A stretch of DNA of 64,000 bases from Chloroflexota bacterium (GTDB lineage Bacteria > Chloroflexota > Anaerolineae > Aggregatilineales > Phototrophicaceae): the NCBI GenBank assembly GCA_026707745.1, contig JAPOWG010000116.1, positions 1-64,000 of the forward strand, given 5' to 3'. The notes under the pieces were generated by a model. The model searched no databases, was not told the origin of the DNA, and was given only the letters and a program-made list of their open reading frames with translations. The position numbers and the translations under genes are program-made. Shown here in pieces: positions 8,643 through 17,001 of the stretch; positions within the stretch are counted from its first letter, which is position 1; each line of letters starts with the position of its first letter.

Positions 8643-9292
8643 AAGTGGCGCGCAAAACACGCAAGGCGAAAGCGAAACCTGAGCGAATCGTACACTACGT
8701 CGCAATGGAAGGAAGCGTAACAGAGCGGAAATACTTTGATGCGCTAATAAGAGAGTACAACTTGCGTAACGTCATCTTGCTCAGGAAAGCCAAAACACGT
8801 TCATCACCCAGTGATGTAATCAAGCGACTTGAACGACAGATAGGTAAAAAAACGAATGATCACGGCGAAAAACTTGAGGAACATTACTGGGCAGTCTTCG
8901 ATACAGATAGAAGGTCAATTAGCACACTCCGAAATGCCGCTGAACGAGCATCCAAAAAGAAGATCGGCATTGCAGCAAGCAATCCGTGTTTTGAACTCTG
9001 GCTTCTTCTGCATTTCGGATCGCTCGCGGACATGAAGGGTCTTGAAGGAAGCGCGGCCGCTGGCGGTTGCAAGAATGTTACCGACTATCTCAGAAGACGA
9101 TTCGACAGAAGCTATGAAAAGAGCAGTTTCGATCCATCAAAATACGTTGACCGAATCGCCGAAGCCATCAAAAACGCAGACGCCTCTGACACGCAAGGTA
9201 AGGATGCATGGATGGATTCCGTCGGCTCACGTGTTTACAAACTCGTCGAGCGCGTACTTGAATCAGCAGACTTCTCACCCAGCAACACCTGA
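8630..9292 (+). CDS. RloB-like TOPRIM protein
   Basis: 220 aa RloB-family protein, the partner of the ATPase encoded just upstream. TOPRIM-type acidic residues are visible: the Glu of AMEGSVTERKYF (E27) and the DxD of VFDTDRRS (D91, D93). The region SNPCFELWLLLHF is the family's most conserved block. These residues suggest a metal-dependent nuclease; activity is inferred, not seen. ATG 8630 gives the overlap; GTG 8645 is an alternative start. The last codons (AACACCTGA) run into the boundary repeat that resembles the glycosyltransferase 3' end, so the cassette ends almost exactly with this gene. Confidence 0.82.
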   Translation: MGQIEVARKTRKAKAKPERIVHYVAMEGSVTERKYFDALIREYNLRNVILLRKAKTRSSPSDVIKRLERQIGKKTNDHGEKLEEHYWAVFDTDRRSISTLRNAAERASKKKIGIAASNPCFELWLLLHFGSLADMKGLEGSAAAGGCKNVTDYLRRRFDRSYEKSSFDPSKYVDRIAEAIKNADASDTQGKDAWMDSVGSRVYKLVERVLESADFSPSNT

Positions 9293-9361
9293 CACCAACC
9301 CCTCAGCATGCTCGACACCACCCAGCCCAGCCATCTCGCGTGCATTCTCCCCCACCCGCCT
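9283..9361 (-). pseudogene. remnant of a glycosyltransferase C-terminus (boundary repeat R, copy 1)
   Basis: Read on the minus strand, this stretch encodes GENAREMAGLGGVEHAEGLV and more. It matches the C-terminus of the intact glycosyltransferase at 10218-11456 (QENARRFAAEMAALGGVDRA and following). At the DNA level CAACACCTGACACCAACCC is shared with 10226-10244. A short internal stretch is missing, so this is a decayed fragment, perhaps from a different allele or paralogue. It forms the right edge of the ATPase/RloB cassette. Confidence 0.7.
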
Positions 9362-9446
9362 CGCCAGCGTGCGATGTTGTTGAGAGGAAGAGTCATGTTG
9401 ATTTCGCTTTCGTCGTTGGTGGATGAGCTGGGTGCTATTGTAACGT
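9362..9446. repeat. cassette boundary repeat L, copy 2
   Basis: This is a second copy of the BNR-gene start and 5' flank (see 7079-7162), joined directly to the glycosyltransferase-end remnant on its left. It carries the equivalent minus-strand TACAAT box (9437-9442). No propeller sequence follows on its left, so it cannot encode the BNR protein. Confidence 0.75.
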
Positions 9447-9508
9447 AACTTTAGGTTAGTAGCCGCGTTTACATATATAGACTCTCAAGCGAGGTAAGGA
9501 GAGACGAA

Positions 9509-10204
9509 ATGTCCGCAACACATGGTTGGTGGTGTAATACCAAAACTATACCGTTGAATTGCAATTCTTGCGGCGAGGCAATTTTCTGGTTTAGCTGCGA
9601 CTGTGGCTCTTCAATCTTATTTGATGAGTTAGGCTGGCCCTGGATTCAGCATCGCTGCGCTGGTGCCGCCCCTAAGCCGACGCTGTCACGACTAGGGCAG
9701 GAGGATCTGTCCGATCGTTTAGTGAGTCACATAGACGATGATGTGGCGGAACAATTGTCGCGGCAAATTGATGAAAATATTGAGCGGGATTATGTTGAGG
9801 CGATACAGCAGGCCGCAAAAAAGAAGACGCGCCCTCCAGCGCAGTCACCATGGATTACACGACAAGACCCTTACCATGATTGCCGCGCACGCGAACGAGG
9901 CATAATTACCGAACTCATTCGCAACGCAAATATTCGCAAAAAGGCTGGCGTTGCGGACTCATCACTTCGAGTCGCGGAGCTCGAAAGATTTGCCAGCAAT
10001 CCCTTGGTTCAAATTACGATTCACACGATGGCGCTGGCAGAAGATGAATCCGAAAACTGCAGTTTCACATTCTTTATTGAAGAGAACATCGTCGACGAAT
10101 TGCAGCTTTTCAAGGGCAGCCTTGTAGTTGCCGACTTGCGAGGCATCGTGATCGTATCTCGATTCCCGATTTGGGTCTGTGACAAGCTGGTCGCGATTTA
10201 TTAA
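9509..10204 (+). CDS. zinc-ribbon-containing protein of unknown function
   Basis: 231 aa. The N-terminus (residues 8-50) holds CNSC, CDCG and a final HRC, spaced like a zinc ribbon. The pattern CxxCG...FW.C.CGS...FDELGWPW..H.C recurs at the start of many unrelated hypothetical proteins, probably as a binding module. A charged helical segment (about 60-110) and a beta-rich C-terminus follow; no catalytic motif is recognised. A strong AAGGAGA lies eight bases before the ATG. It is the sole gene of the second cassette, between a BNR-start copy on the left and the live glycosyltransferase 3' end on the right. Possible defence or stress role by location only. Confidence 0.65.
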   Translation: MSATHGWWCNTKTIPLNCNSCGEAIFWFSCDCGSSILFDELGWPWIQHRCAGAAPKPTLSRLGQEDLSDRLVSHIDDDVAEQLSRQIDENIERDYVEAIQQAAKKKTRPPAQSPWITRQDPYHDCRARERGIITELIRNANIRKKAGVADSSLRVAELERFASNPLVQITIHTMALAEDESENCSFTFFIEENIVDELQLFKGSLVVADLRGIVIVSRFPIWVCDKLVAIY

Positions 10205-10217
10205 GCGAAAAGGCAAG

Positions 10218-11456
10218 CTAACGAACAACACCTGACACCAACCCAGCCGCCCTATCCACCCCACCCAGCGCGGCCATCTCAGCAGCGAAGCGCCGCGCGT
10301 TCTCTTGAACCCAATCCGCCTCCAAAATCGCATGCACGCCCTCGCGCAGTTGGCCCTGCCGCACATCGTGCGCGGTCAGGTGCAAGCCGACCTTGGCTTC
10401 CGCCACGCGCCGGGCTTGAATGCGCTGATCGGCGGCGTGCGGCACCACAATCTGCGGCAGGCCATGTATCAGGGCGCGATGCGTCGTGCCCATGCCGCCA
10501 TGATGGACGACAATCTTGCAACGCCGCAGCACCTGGTCATAGGGGGCCCAAGTCAAAAGCCGCGTGCCCGCCGGCAGCGCGCGCTTGAGCTCGGCTTTCT
10601 TTTCCGGCGAGATCGGATTCCAGCCGATCGTGACGATAGGGATGATGCCTGCGCGGGCCAGCGCCTGGGCAGCCCAACTGAAAAAACCCAAATCGCCGGT
10701 GAAGATCGTGCCCAATGTCACCAAACCCAGCGGCTTGTCCGCGGGAATATCCTGGAGCCAGGTTGGCGGCACGCCAGGTTCACTTTCGAGGCGACCGCCG
10801 ACGAACCGGGTCTGAGGCAGAATCGTTTCCAGTTCCGACTGATACCATGCCGGCGTGAAATAGGTGATATGCAAGGTATCACTGCGAATGGAGGGCGCGG
10901 TTCCCTTGGAGAAGTTGCGCCCGGTGACGCCAAACTGTTCACAGAGCCGTTGAATTCGTTCCTGACTCTCGCTGCTCAGGTTACGCTGCACAGGAAACAA
11001 ACTGTTCTCGTCCAGCGTCGTCTGGGCGGGCCAACCACAGATGACCAGCGGGACATCCAGCGCGTCGGCGGCGAGGGCGGAAGCGCTCAGAAAGGGATCG
11101 GAAACGATGGCCTCCGGCGCGCCGATTTCGGCGGCCAGACGCAGCAGTCCGTTCACTGCCTCGGCAACCAGCGCTTCACTGAGCCAGGTGTCAAGCGCGC
11201 GTCTATAGCGTATGTTCACCGCTTCCTGTGGGGGAATCGCCGTCAAATCGGGCGGCGGCGGCGGGGGCCACAGCCACCCTGTCTTGTCGACCCGGCGAAA
11301 AGGGATGCCGACGACATCCAGCGCGCTTTGCAGCGGCGCTTCGCTCAACCACAGAATCTCATGCCCCTGGGACTGCATAGCCCCTGCCGTCTTGAGGAAG
11401 CCGCCCCAATCGGTATGGCTGTACAAGGGCGCGGAGATGAACCAGAACGACGCCAT
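10218..11456 (-). CDS. GT1-family glycosyltransferase (UGT/MGT-like)
   Basis: 412 aa, GT-B fold transferase related to UDP-glucuronosyl/macrolide glycosyltransferases. The donor-binding C-terminal half is clear from HHGGMGTTHRALIHGLPQIV and PHAADQ (about 325-350), the classic HGGxGT...P..ADQ signature. The N-terminal half begins FISAPLYSHTDW, with the acceptor-side His. A run of prolines (WPPPPPP) near residue 65 is unusual. No signal peptide. It lies 12 bases downstream of uvrA on the same strand and is probably co-transcribed. The acceptor is unknown (carotenoid, sterol or polyketide are all possible). Its 3' end is one of the duplicated cassette boundaries. Confidence 0.85.
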   Translation of the reverse strand: MASFWFISAPLYSHTDWGGFLKTAGAMQSQGHEILWLSEAPLQSALDVVGIPFRRVDKTGWLWPPPPPPDLTAIPPQEAVNIRYRRALDTWLSEALVAEAVNGLLRLAAEIGAPEAIVSDPFLSASALAADALDVPLVICGWPAQTTLDENSLFPVQRNLSSESQERIQRLCEQFGVTGRNFSKGTAPSIRSDTLHITYFTPAWYQSELETILPQTRFVGGRLESEPGVPPTWLQDIPADKPLGLVTLGTIFTGDLGFFSWAAQALARAGIIPIVTIGWNPISPEKKAELKRALPAGTRLLTWAPYDQVLRRCKIVVHHGGMGTTHRALIHGLPQIVVPHAADQRIQARRVAEAKVGLHLTAHDVRQGQLREGVHAILEADWVQENARRFAAEMAALGGVDRAAGLVSGVVR

Positions 11457-11468
11457 ATGGTTAATGGG

Positions 11469-14369
11469 CTATACCGGCTGTGGTATACGCAAGTAGGGCT
11501 TGAGGTATTGACCGGTGAAACTTGCTTCGACTTCCGCCACCTCTTCGGGCGTGCCTTGCGCGATGATCTGGCCGCCGCCGCCGCCGCCTTCAGGACCAAG
11601 ATCTATGATATGGTCGGCAATCTTGATGATATCCAGGTTGTGCTCGATAACGACAATCGTGTTGCCGGTGTTAGCGAGCTCTTGCAGTACGTTGATCAAC
11701 TTGGCGACATCGACCGCGTGCAGGCCTGTCGACGGTTCGTCAAGGATGTAAAGCGTACGGCCTGTGGCCCGTTTGGAAAGCTCCCGACTGAGCTTGATAC
11801 GCTGCGCTTCGCCGCCGCTCAAGGTTGTCGCAGGTTGTCCGATCCGTATATATCCCAGGCCCACAGCGTCGAGCGTAGCGAGCTTGCGGCGGATGCGAGG
11901 CAGATTCTCAAAGAATTCCAATCCCTCGCTAACCGTGAGGTTCAGCACGTCGGCAATGGACTTGCCTTTGAAGTGAACCTGCAAGGTCTCGCGGTTGTAG
12001 CGCGATCCTCGGCAAACTTCGCACTGTACATACACATCGGGCAAAAACTGCATTTCAATCTTGATCAGCCCTTGCCCCTCACAGTTTTCGCAGCGCCCGC
12101 CCTTGACATTAAAGCTGAAGCGACCGGCCTTGTAACCGCGTATCTTGCTTTCCGGCAATTCAGCGAACAGGCTGCGTATGTCATCAAACATCTTGGTATA
12201 AGTACCGGGATTGCTGCGCGGGGTTCGACCGATTGGGCTTTGATCAATATTGATGATCTTGTCGATCTCCTCGGCGCCGGTGATGGCATCGTGCGGGCCG
12301 GCGCGTTCGCGACTCTTGTTGATCAACTGCGCCAGGCGTCGATACAGCGTCTCGACCACCAATGAGGACTTCCCGCTGCCGCTAACGCCGGTCACGCAGA
12401 TCAGCTTGCAGAGTGGAAAGCGAGCGTCAATGCTCTTGAGGTTGTTGGCCCGGGCCCCTTCAATCGTCAAATACTCCCCAGAGCCAGCGCGTCTGCTTGC
12501 CGGCAAGGGAATTTCGAAGCGGCCGGCCAGGTAGTCCCCGGTCAAACTGCCAGCCGCGAATTCGACCTGCTCGGGCGTACCGGCGGCGACGACCTCGCCG
12601 CCATGCTCGCCCGCGCCCGGTCCTAAATCGATCAACCAATCCGAGGAGCGCATGGTGTCTTCGTCGTGCTCAACGACCAGCACGGTATTGCCCAAATCGC
12701 GCAAGCCCGTCAATGTCCGAATCAACCGTTTGTTGTCTCTCTGATGCAAACCGATCGAGGGCTCGTCCAGCACATAGAGCACCCCCGTCAACTGGCTGCC
12801 CACTTGGGTCGCCAGGCGAATGCGCTGCGATTCCCCGCCACTCAACGTGGCTGCGCTGCGAGACAATGACAGATAGTTAAGCCCGACATTGCTCAGGAAT
12901 CCAACACGCGCTTCCAATTCCCTAAGCACCTGGTGGGCGATCTGTTGTTCGCGCTTGCTCAGGATGGCCCTGTCCCCACGCAGGGAATCGACCCAGTCCT
13001 TTAGCTCGTCAATGGCCATATGGGTAATGTCGTGAATCGTCTCGTCATTGATGGTGACGGCAATCGCCTCCGGACGCAGCCGCTGTCCATTGCAGTCCCG
13101 GCAGGGAATCTCGCGCATGTATTCGTTGATTTTGTGACGGATGTAATCGGAAGCTGTCTGCTGATAGCGGCGTTGCAGGTTCGGTATCACGCCTTCGAAG
13201 CTGGTCGGATAGGTCCGTTCATAGCCGCTGGTATGCAGGTACTTGACCTCGAATTTTTCGCCGCCGTTGCCATAGAGAACCAGATCCTGGTGACGTTTGC
13301 TGAGCCGTCTCCAGGGCAGATCCAGTCGAAATTCATATATTTCCGAAAAGCTTTGAAATACATTCCAGGTCCAGCCATTCTTGTCATCGAGTCTCCAGCC
13401 ATTGGCGTTAATCGCGCCGTCGGCAATACTCAGGTTTTTGTCCGGTATCACCATCTCCGGGTCAATTTCGAGGCTGAATCCCAATCCTTGGCAGCTTGGG
13501 CAGGCGCCGCTGGGCGTATTGAAGCTGAAGAGCCGCGGTTCCGGCTCCGGGACGCTGCCGTGACCGTTAGGGCAAGCCAGGTCTTCGCTGAAGAGATGAT
13601 CAACCGGGTTCTCGCGATCGGTCACATCCTGGATGATGATTCTGCCATCGCCGAGATCCAGCGCGGTTTCGATGGCGTCCGTCAGGCGCGTTTCAAATGC
13701 TGTCGCTTCGTCCGTCATCGCATCGTCGAAGTGACGAATGATTAGCCGGTCGACGACAATTTCTATATCGTGAATCACATAACGGTCAAGTTCGATCTTC
13801 TCGTCCAGGTCTCGCACCTCGCCGTCAACGCGCACGCGCGCGAAGCCCTGTTTGACAATGTCTTGCAAGGCCTTTACGTGATTGCCCTTCTTGCGATGGA
13901 TCACGGGAGCAAGTACCTGGACCCGGGCGTCGCGCGGCATGTTCTGCACCTGGTCGACAATCTGCTGGGCGCTCTGCGCGGAAACCTCTACGCCGCAGGT
14001 CGGGCAATGCGGAATCCCGACGCGGGCGAAGAGCAAGCGCAAGTAGTCGTAGATCTCGGTGACTGTACCTACAGTCGAACGCGGATTATGGCTGACGCTC
14101 TTCTGGTCTATGGATACGGCCGGGCTAAGCCCCTCGATTTGGTCAACGTCCGGTTTTTCCATAAGCCCCAGAAACTGACGGGCATAGCTGCTCAAACTTT
14201 CAACGTAGCGGCGCTGTCCCTCGGCAAAGATGGTGTCGAAGGCCAGCGAAGACTTGCCGGAACCGGATAGCCCGGTGATGACCACAAGATGATTGCGCGG
14301 GATCTCCACGTCGATATTCTTCAGGTTGTGTTCGCGCGCGCCGCGCACAACGATTTTGTCTTGCGCCAT
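11469..14369 (-). CDS. uvrA: excinuclease ABC subunit A
   Basis: 966 aa, full length. UvrA is the damage-recognition ATPase of nucleotide excision repair, loading UvrB at lesions. It has two ABC-type ATPase modules. The first Walker A is GLSGSGKSS near residue 33 and the second is GVSGSGKSS near 650. Signature motifs are SLSRSAATLSGGESQRI and PATTLSGGEAQRI, with Walker B VLDEPSIGL and ILDEPSTGL. Zinc motifs include ACPNGH...GACPSC and CENCEGQG...CEVCRGS; the CPNGH form is also known from actinobacterial UvrA. It heads a likely operon with the glycosyltransferase and is divergent from the acyl-CoA dehydrogenase gene. Confidence 0.98.
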   Translation of the reverse strand: MAQDKIVVRGAREHNLKNIDVEIPRNHLVVITGLSGSGKSSLAFDTIFAEGQRRYVESLSSYARQFLGLMEKPDVDQIEGLSPAVSIDQKSVSHNPRSTVGTVTEIYDYLRLLFARVGIPHCPTCGVEVSAQSAQQIVDQVQNMPRDARVQVLAPVIHRKKGNHVKALQDIVKQGFARVRVDGEVRDLDEKIELDRYVIHDIEIVVDRLIIRHFDDAMTDEATAFETRLTDAIETALDLGDGRIIIQDVTDRENPVDHLFSEDLACPNGHGSVPEPEPRLFSFNTPSGACPSCQGLGFSLEIDPEMVIPDKNLSIADGAINANGWRLDDKNGWTWNVFQSFSEIYEFRLDLPWRRLSKRHQDLVLYGNGGEKFEVKYLHTSGYERTYPTSFEGVIPNLQRRYQQTASDYIRHKINEYMREIPCRDCNGQRLRPEAIAVTINDETIHDITHMAIDELKDWVDSLRGDRAILSKREQQIAHQVLRELEARVGFLSNVGLNYLSLSRSAATLSGGESQRIRLATQVGSQLTGVLYVLDEPSIGLHQRDNKRLIRTLTGLRDLGNTVLVVEHDEDTMRSSDWLIDLGPGAGEHGGEVVAAGTPEQVEFAAGSLTGDYLAGRFEIPLPASRRAGSGEYLTIEGARANNLKSIDARFPLCKLICVTGVSGSGKSSLVVETLYRRLAQLINKSRERAGPHDAITGAEEIDKIINIDQSPIGRTPRSNPGTYTKMFDDIRSLFAELPESKIRGYKAGRFSFNVKGGRCENCEGQGLIKIEMQFLPDVYVQCEVCRGSRYNRETLQVHFKGKSIADVLNLTVSEGLEFFENLPRIRRKLATLDAVGLGYIRIGQPATTLSGGEAQRIKLSRELSKRATGRTLYILDEPSTGLHAVDVAKLINVLQELANTGNTIVVIEHNLDIIKIADHIIDLGPEGGGGGGQIIAQGTPEEVAEVEASFTGQYLKPYLRIPQPV

Positions 14370-14481
14370 TGTCGCTTTCCGTAAAGAAGGCCTGATTGAT
14401 TCACATATGCCAATTGCGGACGCTTGGACGTCGGATGCATCAATCGCTGGATAAAACCGAGATCGCTTTAACCGAAGAGCT

Positions 14482-14487
14482 ATTGTA
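14482..14487 (-). promoter_or_regulatory. possible -10 box for uvrA
   Basis: TACAAT is read on the minus strand about 110 bases before uvrA. The same CTATTGTAACG context occurs in the boundary repeat near 9436. No convincing -35 is seen. Confidence 0.3.
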
Positions 14488-14613
14488 ACGCTTATTGAAT
14501 AAGCAGTGAACAGACAAATCGATCAAGACAGGGTGATCGAGGGCGTTTATTCCACGTTCACTTTGGCTTCGAGTCTCGGTAAGATGGTTGTCAATAGAAT
14601 CGCAGAGGTGCAC

Positions 14614-15807
14614 ATGCCAAGTCAGTTTCGGTGGGACGATCCCTTTCTGCTAGAAGATCAGTTGAGCGAAGAAGAGCGCATGGTACGCGATCTGGCGCAG
14701 GAATATTGCCAGGAAAAGCTCATGCCGCGTATTTTGCATGCCAACCGCAGCGAGACCTTCGACCGCGGGATCTATTACGAGATGGCGGAGCTGGGCATGT
14801 TGGGCGCAACGCTGCCCGAAGAACATGGGGGCGCCGGCTTAAGCTATGTCTCTTATGGACTCATCGCTCGTGAAATTGAACGCGTCGACAGCGGCTATCG
14901 CAGCGCCATGAGCGTGCAGAGCTCGCTGGTGATGTATCCCATTTATGCCTATGGCACGGACGCGCAGAGAGAGAAATACCTCCCCCGGCTGGTCGCTGGC
15001 GAGTGGATCGGCTGCTTTGGATTGACCGAACCGGATCATGGCAGCGATCCCGGCGGCATGGAAACCCGCGCGACCAAAGTTGACGGAGGATGGCTCCTGC
15101 ACGGCAACAAGATGTGGATCACCAATTCTCCCATTGCGGACGTTTTCATCGTCTGGGCGAAAGCCTACGGAGACAATAGCAGCAGCGACGGCGCTATCCG
15201 CGGTTTCATCCTGGAGCGAGGCATGGACGGCCTGTCAACGCCGGCAATCGAGGGCAAATTCAGTCTGCGAGCAAGCAGCACCGGCGAAATCGTCATGGAC
15301 GAGGTCTATGTTCCGGACGAGAATTTGTTACCCAAGGCCGCCGGCTTGAAAGGTCCCTTCGGCTGTTTGAACCGCGCCCGCTATGGCATCGCCTGGGGCG
15401 CGCTGGGAGCGGCGGAGTTCTGCTGGCAAGCGGCGCGTCAATACACGCTGGATCGGAGTCAGTTTGGCCGTCCGTTGGCGGCGAATCAACTGATTCAGTT
15501 CAAACTGGCGGATATGATGACGGACATCACGCTGGGTCTGCAAGGCGCGCTGCGCGTGGGGCGCCTCTGGGACGCGGGCAAAGCCAGTCCCGAGATGATC
15601 TCCCTGGTCAAGCGCAATTCCTGTGGGGTGGCGCTCGACATTGCCCGAACCTCCCGCGATATGCATGGCGGCAACGGCATCTCGGACGAGTTTCATGTCA
15701 TCCGCCATGTGATGAACCTGGAAGCCGTCAACACCTACGAAGGCACGAGCGATATTCACGCTTTGATCCTGGGACGGGCGCAAACGGGCATACAGGCCTT
15801 CATGTGA
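14614..15807 (+). CDS. acyl-CoA dehydrogenase, glutaryl-CoA dehydrogenase type
   Basis: 397 aa flavoprotein. The N-terminus FRWDDPFLLEDQLSEEER is characteristic of glutaryl-CoA dehydrogenases, which convert glutaryl-CoA to crotonyl-CoA in lysine, tryptophan and benzoate breakdown. Other marks are GCFGLTEPDHGSDPGGM (FAD region), LNRARYGIAWGALGAAEFC, and NTYEGTSDIHALILGRAQTG, whose Glu is the likely catalytic base. The start at 14614 (MPSQFRW) follows AGAGGTG and matches family length; the frame is open 36 codons further upstream but without a good ribosome site. Divergent from uvrA; no partner genes adjacent. Confidence 0.92.
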   Translation: MPSQFRWDDPFLLEDQLSEEERMVRDLAQEYCQEKLMPRILHANRSETFDRGIYYEMAELGMLGATLPEEHGGAGLSYVSYGLIAREIERVDSGYRSAMSVQSSLVMYPIYAYGTDAQREKYLPRLVAGEWIGCFGLTEPDHGSDPGGMETRATKVDGGWLLHGNKMWITNSPIADVFIVWAKAYGDNSSSDGAIRGFILERGMDGLSTPAIEGKFSLRASSTGEIVMDEVYVPDENLLPKAAGLKGPFGCLNRARYGIAWGALGAAEFCWQAARQYTLDRSQFGRPLAANQLIQFKLADMMTDITLGLQGALRVGRLWDAGKASPEMISLVKRNSCGVALDIARTSRDMHGGNGISDEFHVIRHVMNLEAVNTYEGTSDIHALILGRAQTGIQAFM

Positions 15808-15921
15808 CTTTGCCGCCAGTTGGGGTGCGCTCAAGCGCTGCTGTACGTGGATTGACTACCGGCAAAGGCATGAGCAACTGGTTTTATTCAAACGCTGCTC
15901 GCCAGAAGTAAAAGCAACAGA

Positions 15922-16058
15922 GTATTGCAAATTCTCAAAAAAGTAACGAATTGTAGGGGCGACCTTGTAGGTCGCCCATTATTCGCCGCAAGAGCTCGTG
16001 GGCGACTCACAGAGTCGCCCCTACAGTCACCCTGCGATTTGTTGCATGACTTGCTTGG
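15922..16058. repeat. inverted-repeat element B with two GGGCGACC-type hairpins
   Basis: The left side holds GCAAATTCTCAAAAAAG and the right side TTGCATGACTTGCTTGG. In between lie two perfect hairpins: GGGCGACC/GGTCGCCC (15957-15964, 15970-15977) and GGGCGACTC/GAGTCGCCC (16000-16008, 16012-16020). The right side (CACCCTGCGAT...TTGCAT) is shared with the copy at 34777-34926. The rest of 15808-16342 shows no gene; it is AT-rich, and some short stretches look like gene debris. Confidence 0.55.
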
Positions 16059-16342
16059 ACTTGCTGAGAAGAATCCCAAGCACGACAACTACGATGCGAT
16101 TGAAGTGTCGAGAAGCGCCGAGATTCCTTGCGATTATAATGGAGAAATGTGCGTGTTGATTATGTTTTTTTCAACAAACACAGTCCGGAGCAATTTGAGA
16201 TTATCATTGCCGATGTCATCAGGTTGAATGAAAGTGTTCGGCTTAAGACTCACGGCCTAATTTAGGACAAGGATGGGACAATAAACGGCAAGCCCAAGTA
16301 TGTTAGGATCGTTATTAGACACAAGTGGAAATAGGCAACACA

Positions 16343-16876
16343 ATGGAGGAATTCGCGACAGGGATACTAACCACTGTAGCTGGTGTCTTTCTCGCAAAGG
16401 CAATAAACCATTTGTGGCTAATGCTCAAATGGAGCAAGAAACTTTCAAAGACGCAAATGCATTTAGAAAAAGCGACAAATTGCCACAGTTCTTTGTTGAG
16501 GCTCAAACAGATACAGCATAGTCAACGACCCCACTATCGAACAAACCAAGGGATGAAACACTTAGAGGAAAGATGCAACCGACTTTACTTGTGTCTTGTC
16601 AGTCATAAAGAAGAAATCGAAATACTTGTTGACGAAGCGAATGCTCATCAGAGTTATCCTAGTCAGAAACTCTTAGACAAGGAGGTAGGTTTTGGTTTTC
16701 ATAGTGGTGCGAATAATCTGAGCAGATATCAAAGCCACATTGAGAGGACATCTAATCTCCGACAAGAACTCTTGCTAGCAGAAGCGTTTTTTCGTCGAAA
16801 CTATCAGAATTTATATCATTCCAACAGATTAACAAGGATTGCAGGTGCAATTATACGAAAGAAGACAGTCCAATGA
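16343..16876 (+). CDS. hypothetical protein with N-terminal membrane segment
   Basis: 177 aa from the ATG at 16343; GTG 16325 is an alternative. Residues 5-25 (FATGILTTVAGVFLAKAIN and onward) form one membrane segment. The rest is charged and helical, with basic and His-rich stretches. No family is recognised. Strongly AT-rich relative to the flanking genes. Its stop overlaps, as ATGA, the start of the truncated DUF262-like fragment that follows, which implies that it once formed an operon with an intact DUF262 gene. Confidence 0.5.
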   Translation: MEEFATGILTTVAGVFLAKAINHLWLMLKWSKKLSKTQMHLEKATNCHSSLLRLKQIQHSQRPHYRTNQGMKHLEERCNRLYLCLVSHKEEIEILVDEANAHQSYPSQKLLDKEVGFGFHSGANNLSRYQSHIERTSNLRQELLLAEAFFRRNYQNLYHSNRLTRIAGAIIRKKTVQ

Positions 16877-17001
16877 CATTCAAACTCCTTGACCTAGTCG
16901 CTGGCTACTTTGACGATAGCGACCGCGGCGTGGTCGGCTGTTGCGAGCGTCTTGATATTTGGCGGAGTCGGTATATACATGGGAGAAAAAACAATGGCTG
17001 A
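16873..17001 (+). pseudogene. 5' remnant of a DUF262-like gene, copy 1
   Basis: The first 25 or so codons (LLDLVAGYFDDSDRGVVG, then RLDI) match the conserved start of DUF262/GmrSD-type proteins, LVxGYxDDxxGGVxGYGGKLDIRPxYQR. Homology then breaks off and the frame closes after 42 codons. It is coupled to the gene upstream by ATGA. Attribution to DUF262 is from memory of the family's N-terminal pattern. Confidence 0.5.

Noticed and set aside
10305..12365. 686-codon plus-strand frame opposite the glycosyltransferase and uvrA
   Set aside because: It spans two genes on the other strand and has no coherent domain.
11469..14369. UvrA with a broken zinc finger (CPNGH in place of CxxC)
   Set aside because: The same form is normal in actinobacterial and other UvrA proteins.
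15922..16058. CRISPR-like array from the pairs of GGGCGAC hairpins
   Set aside because: There are only two units per site, spacers are not of even length, and repeats are internally palindromic in full; no cas genes are present.
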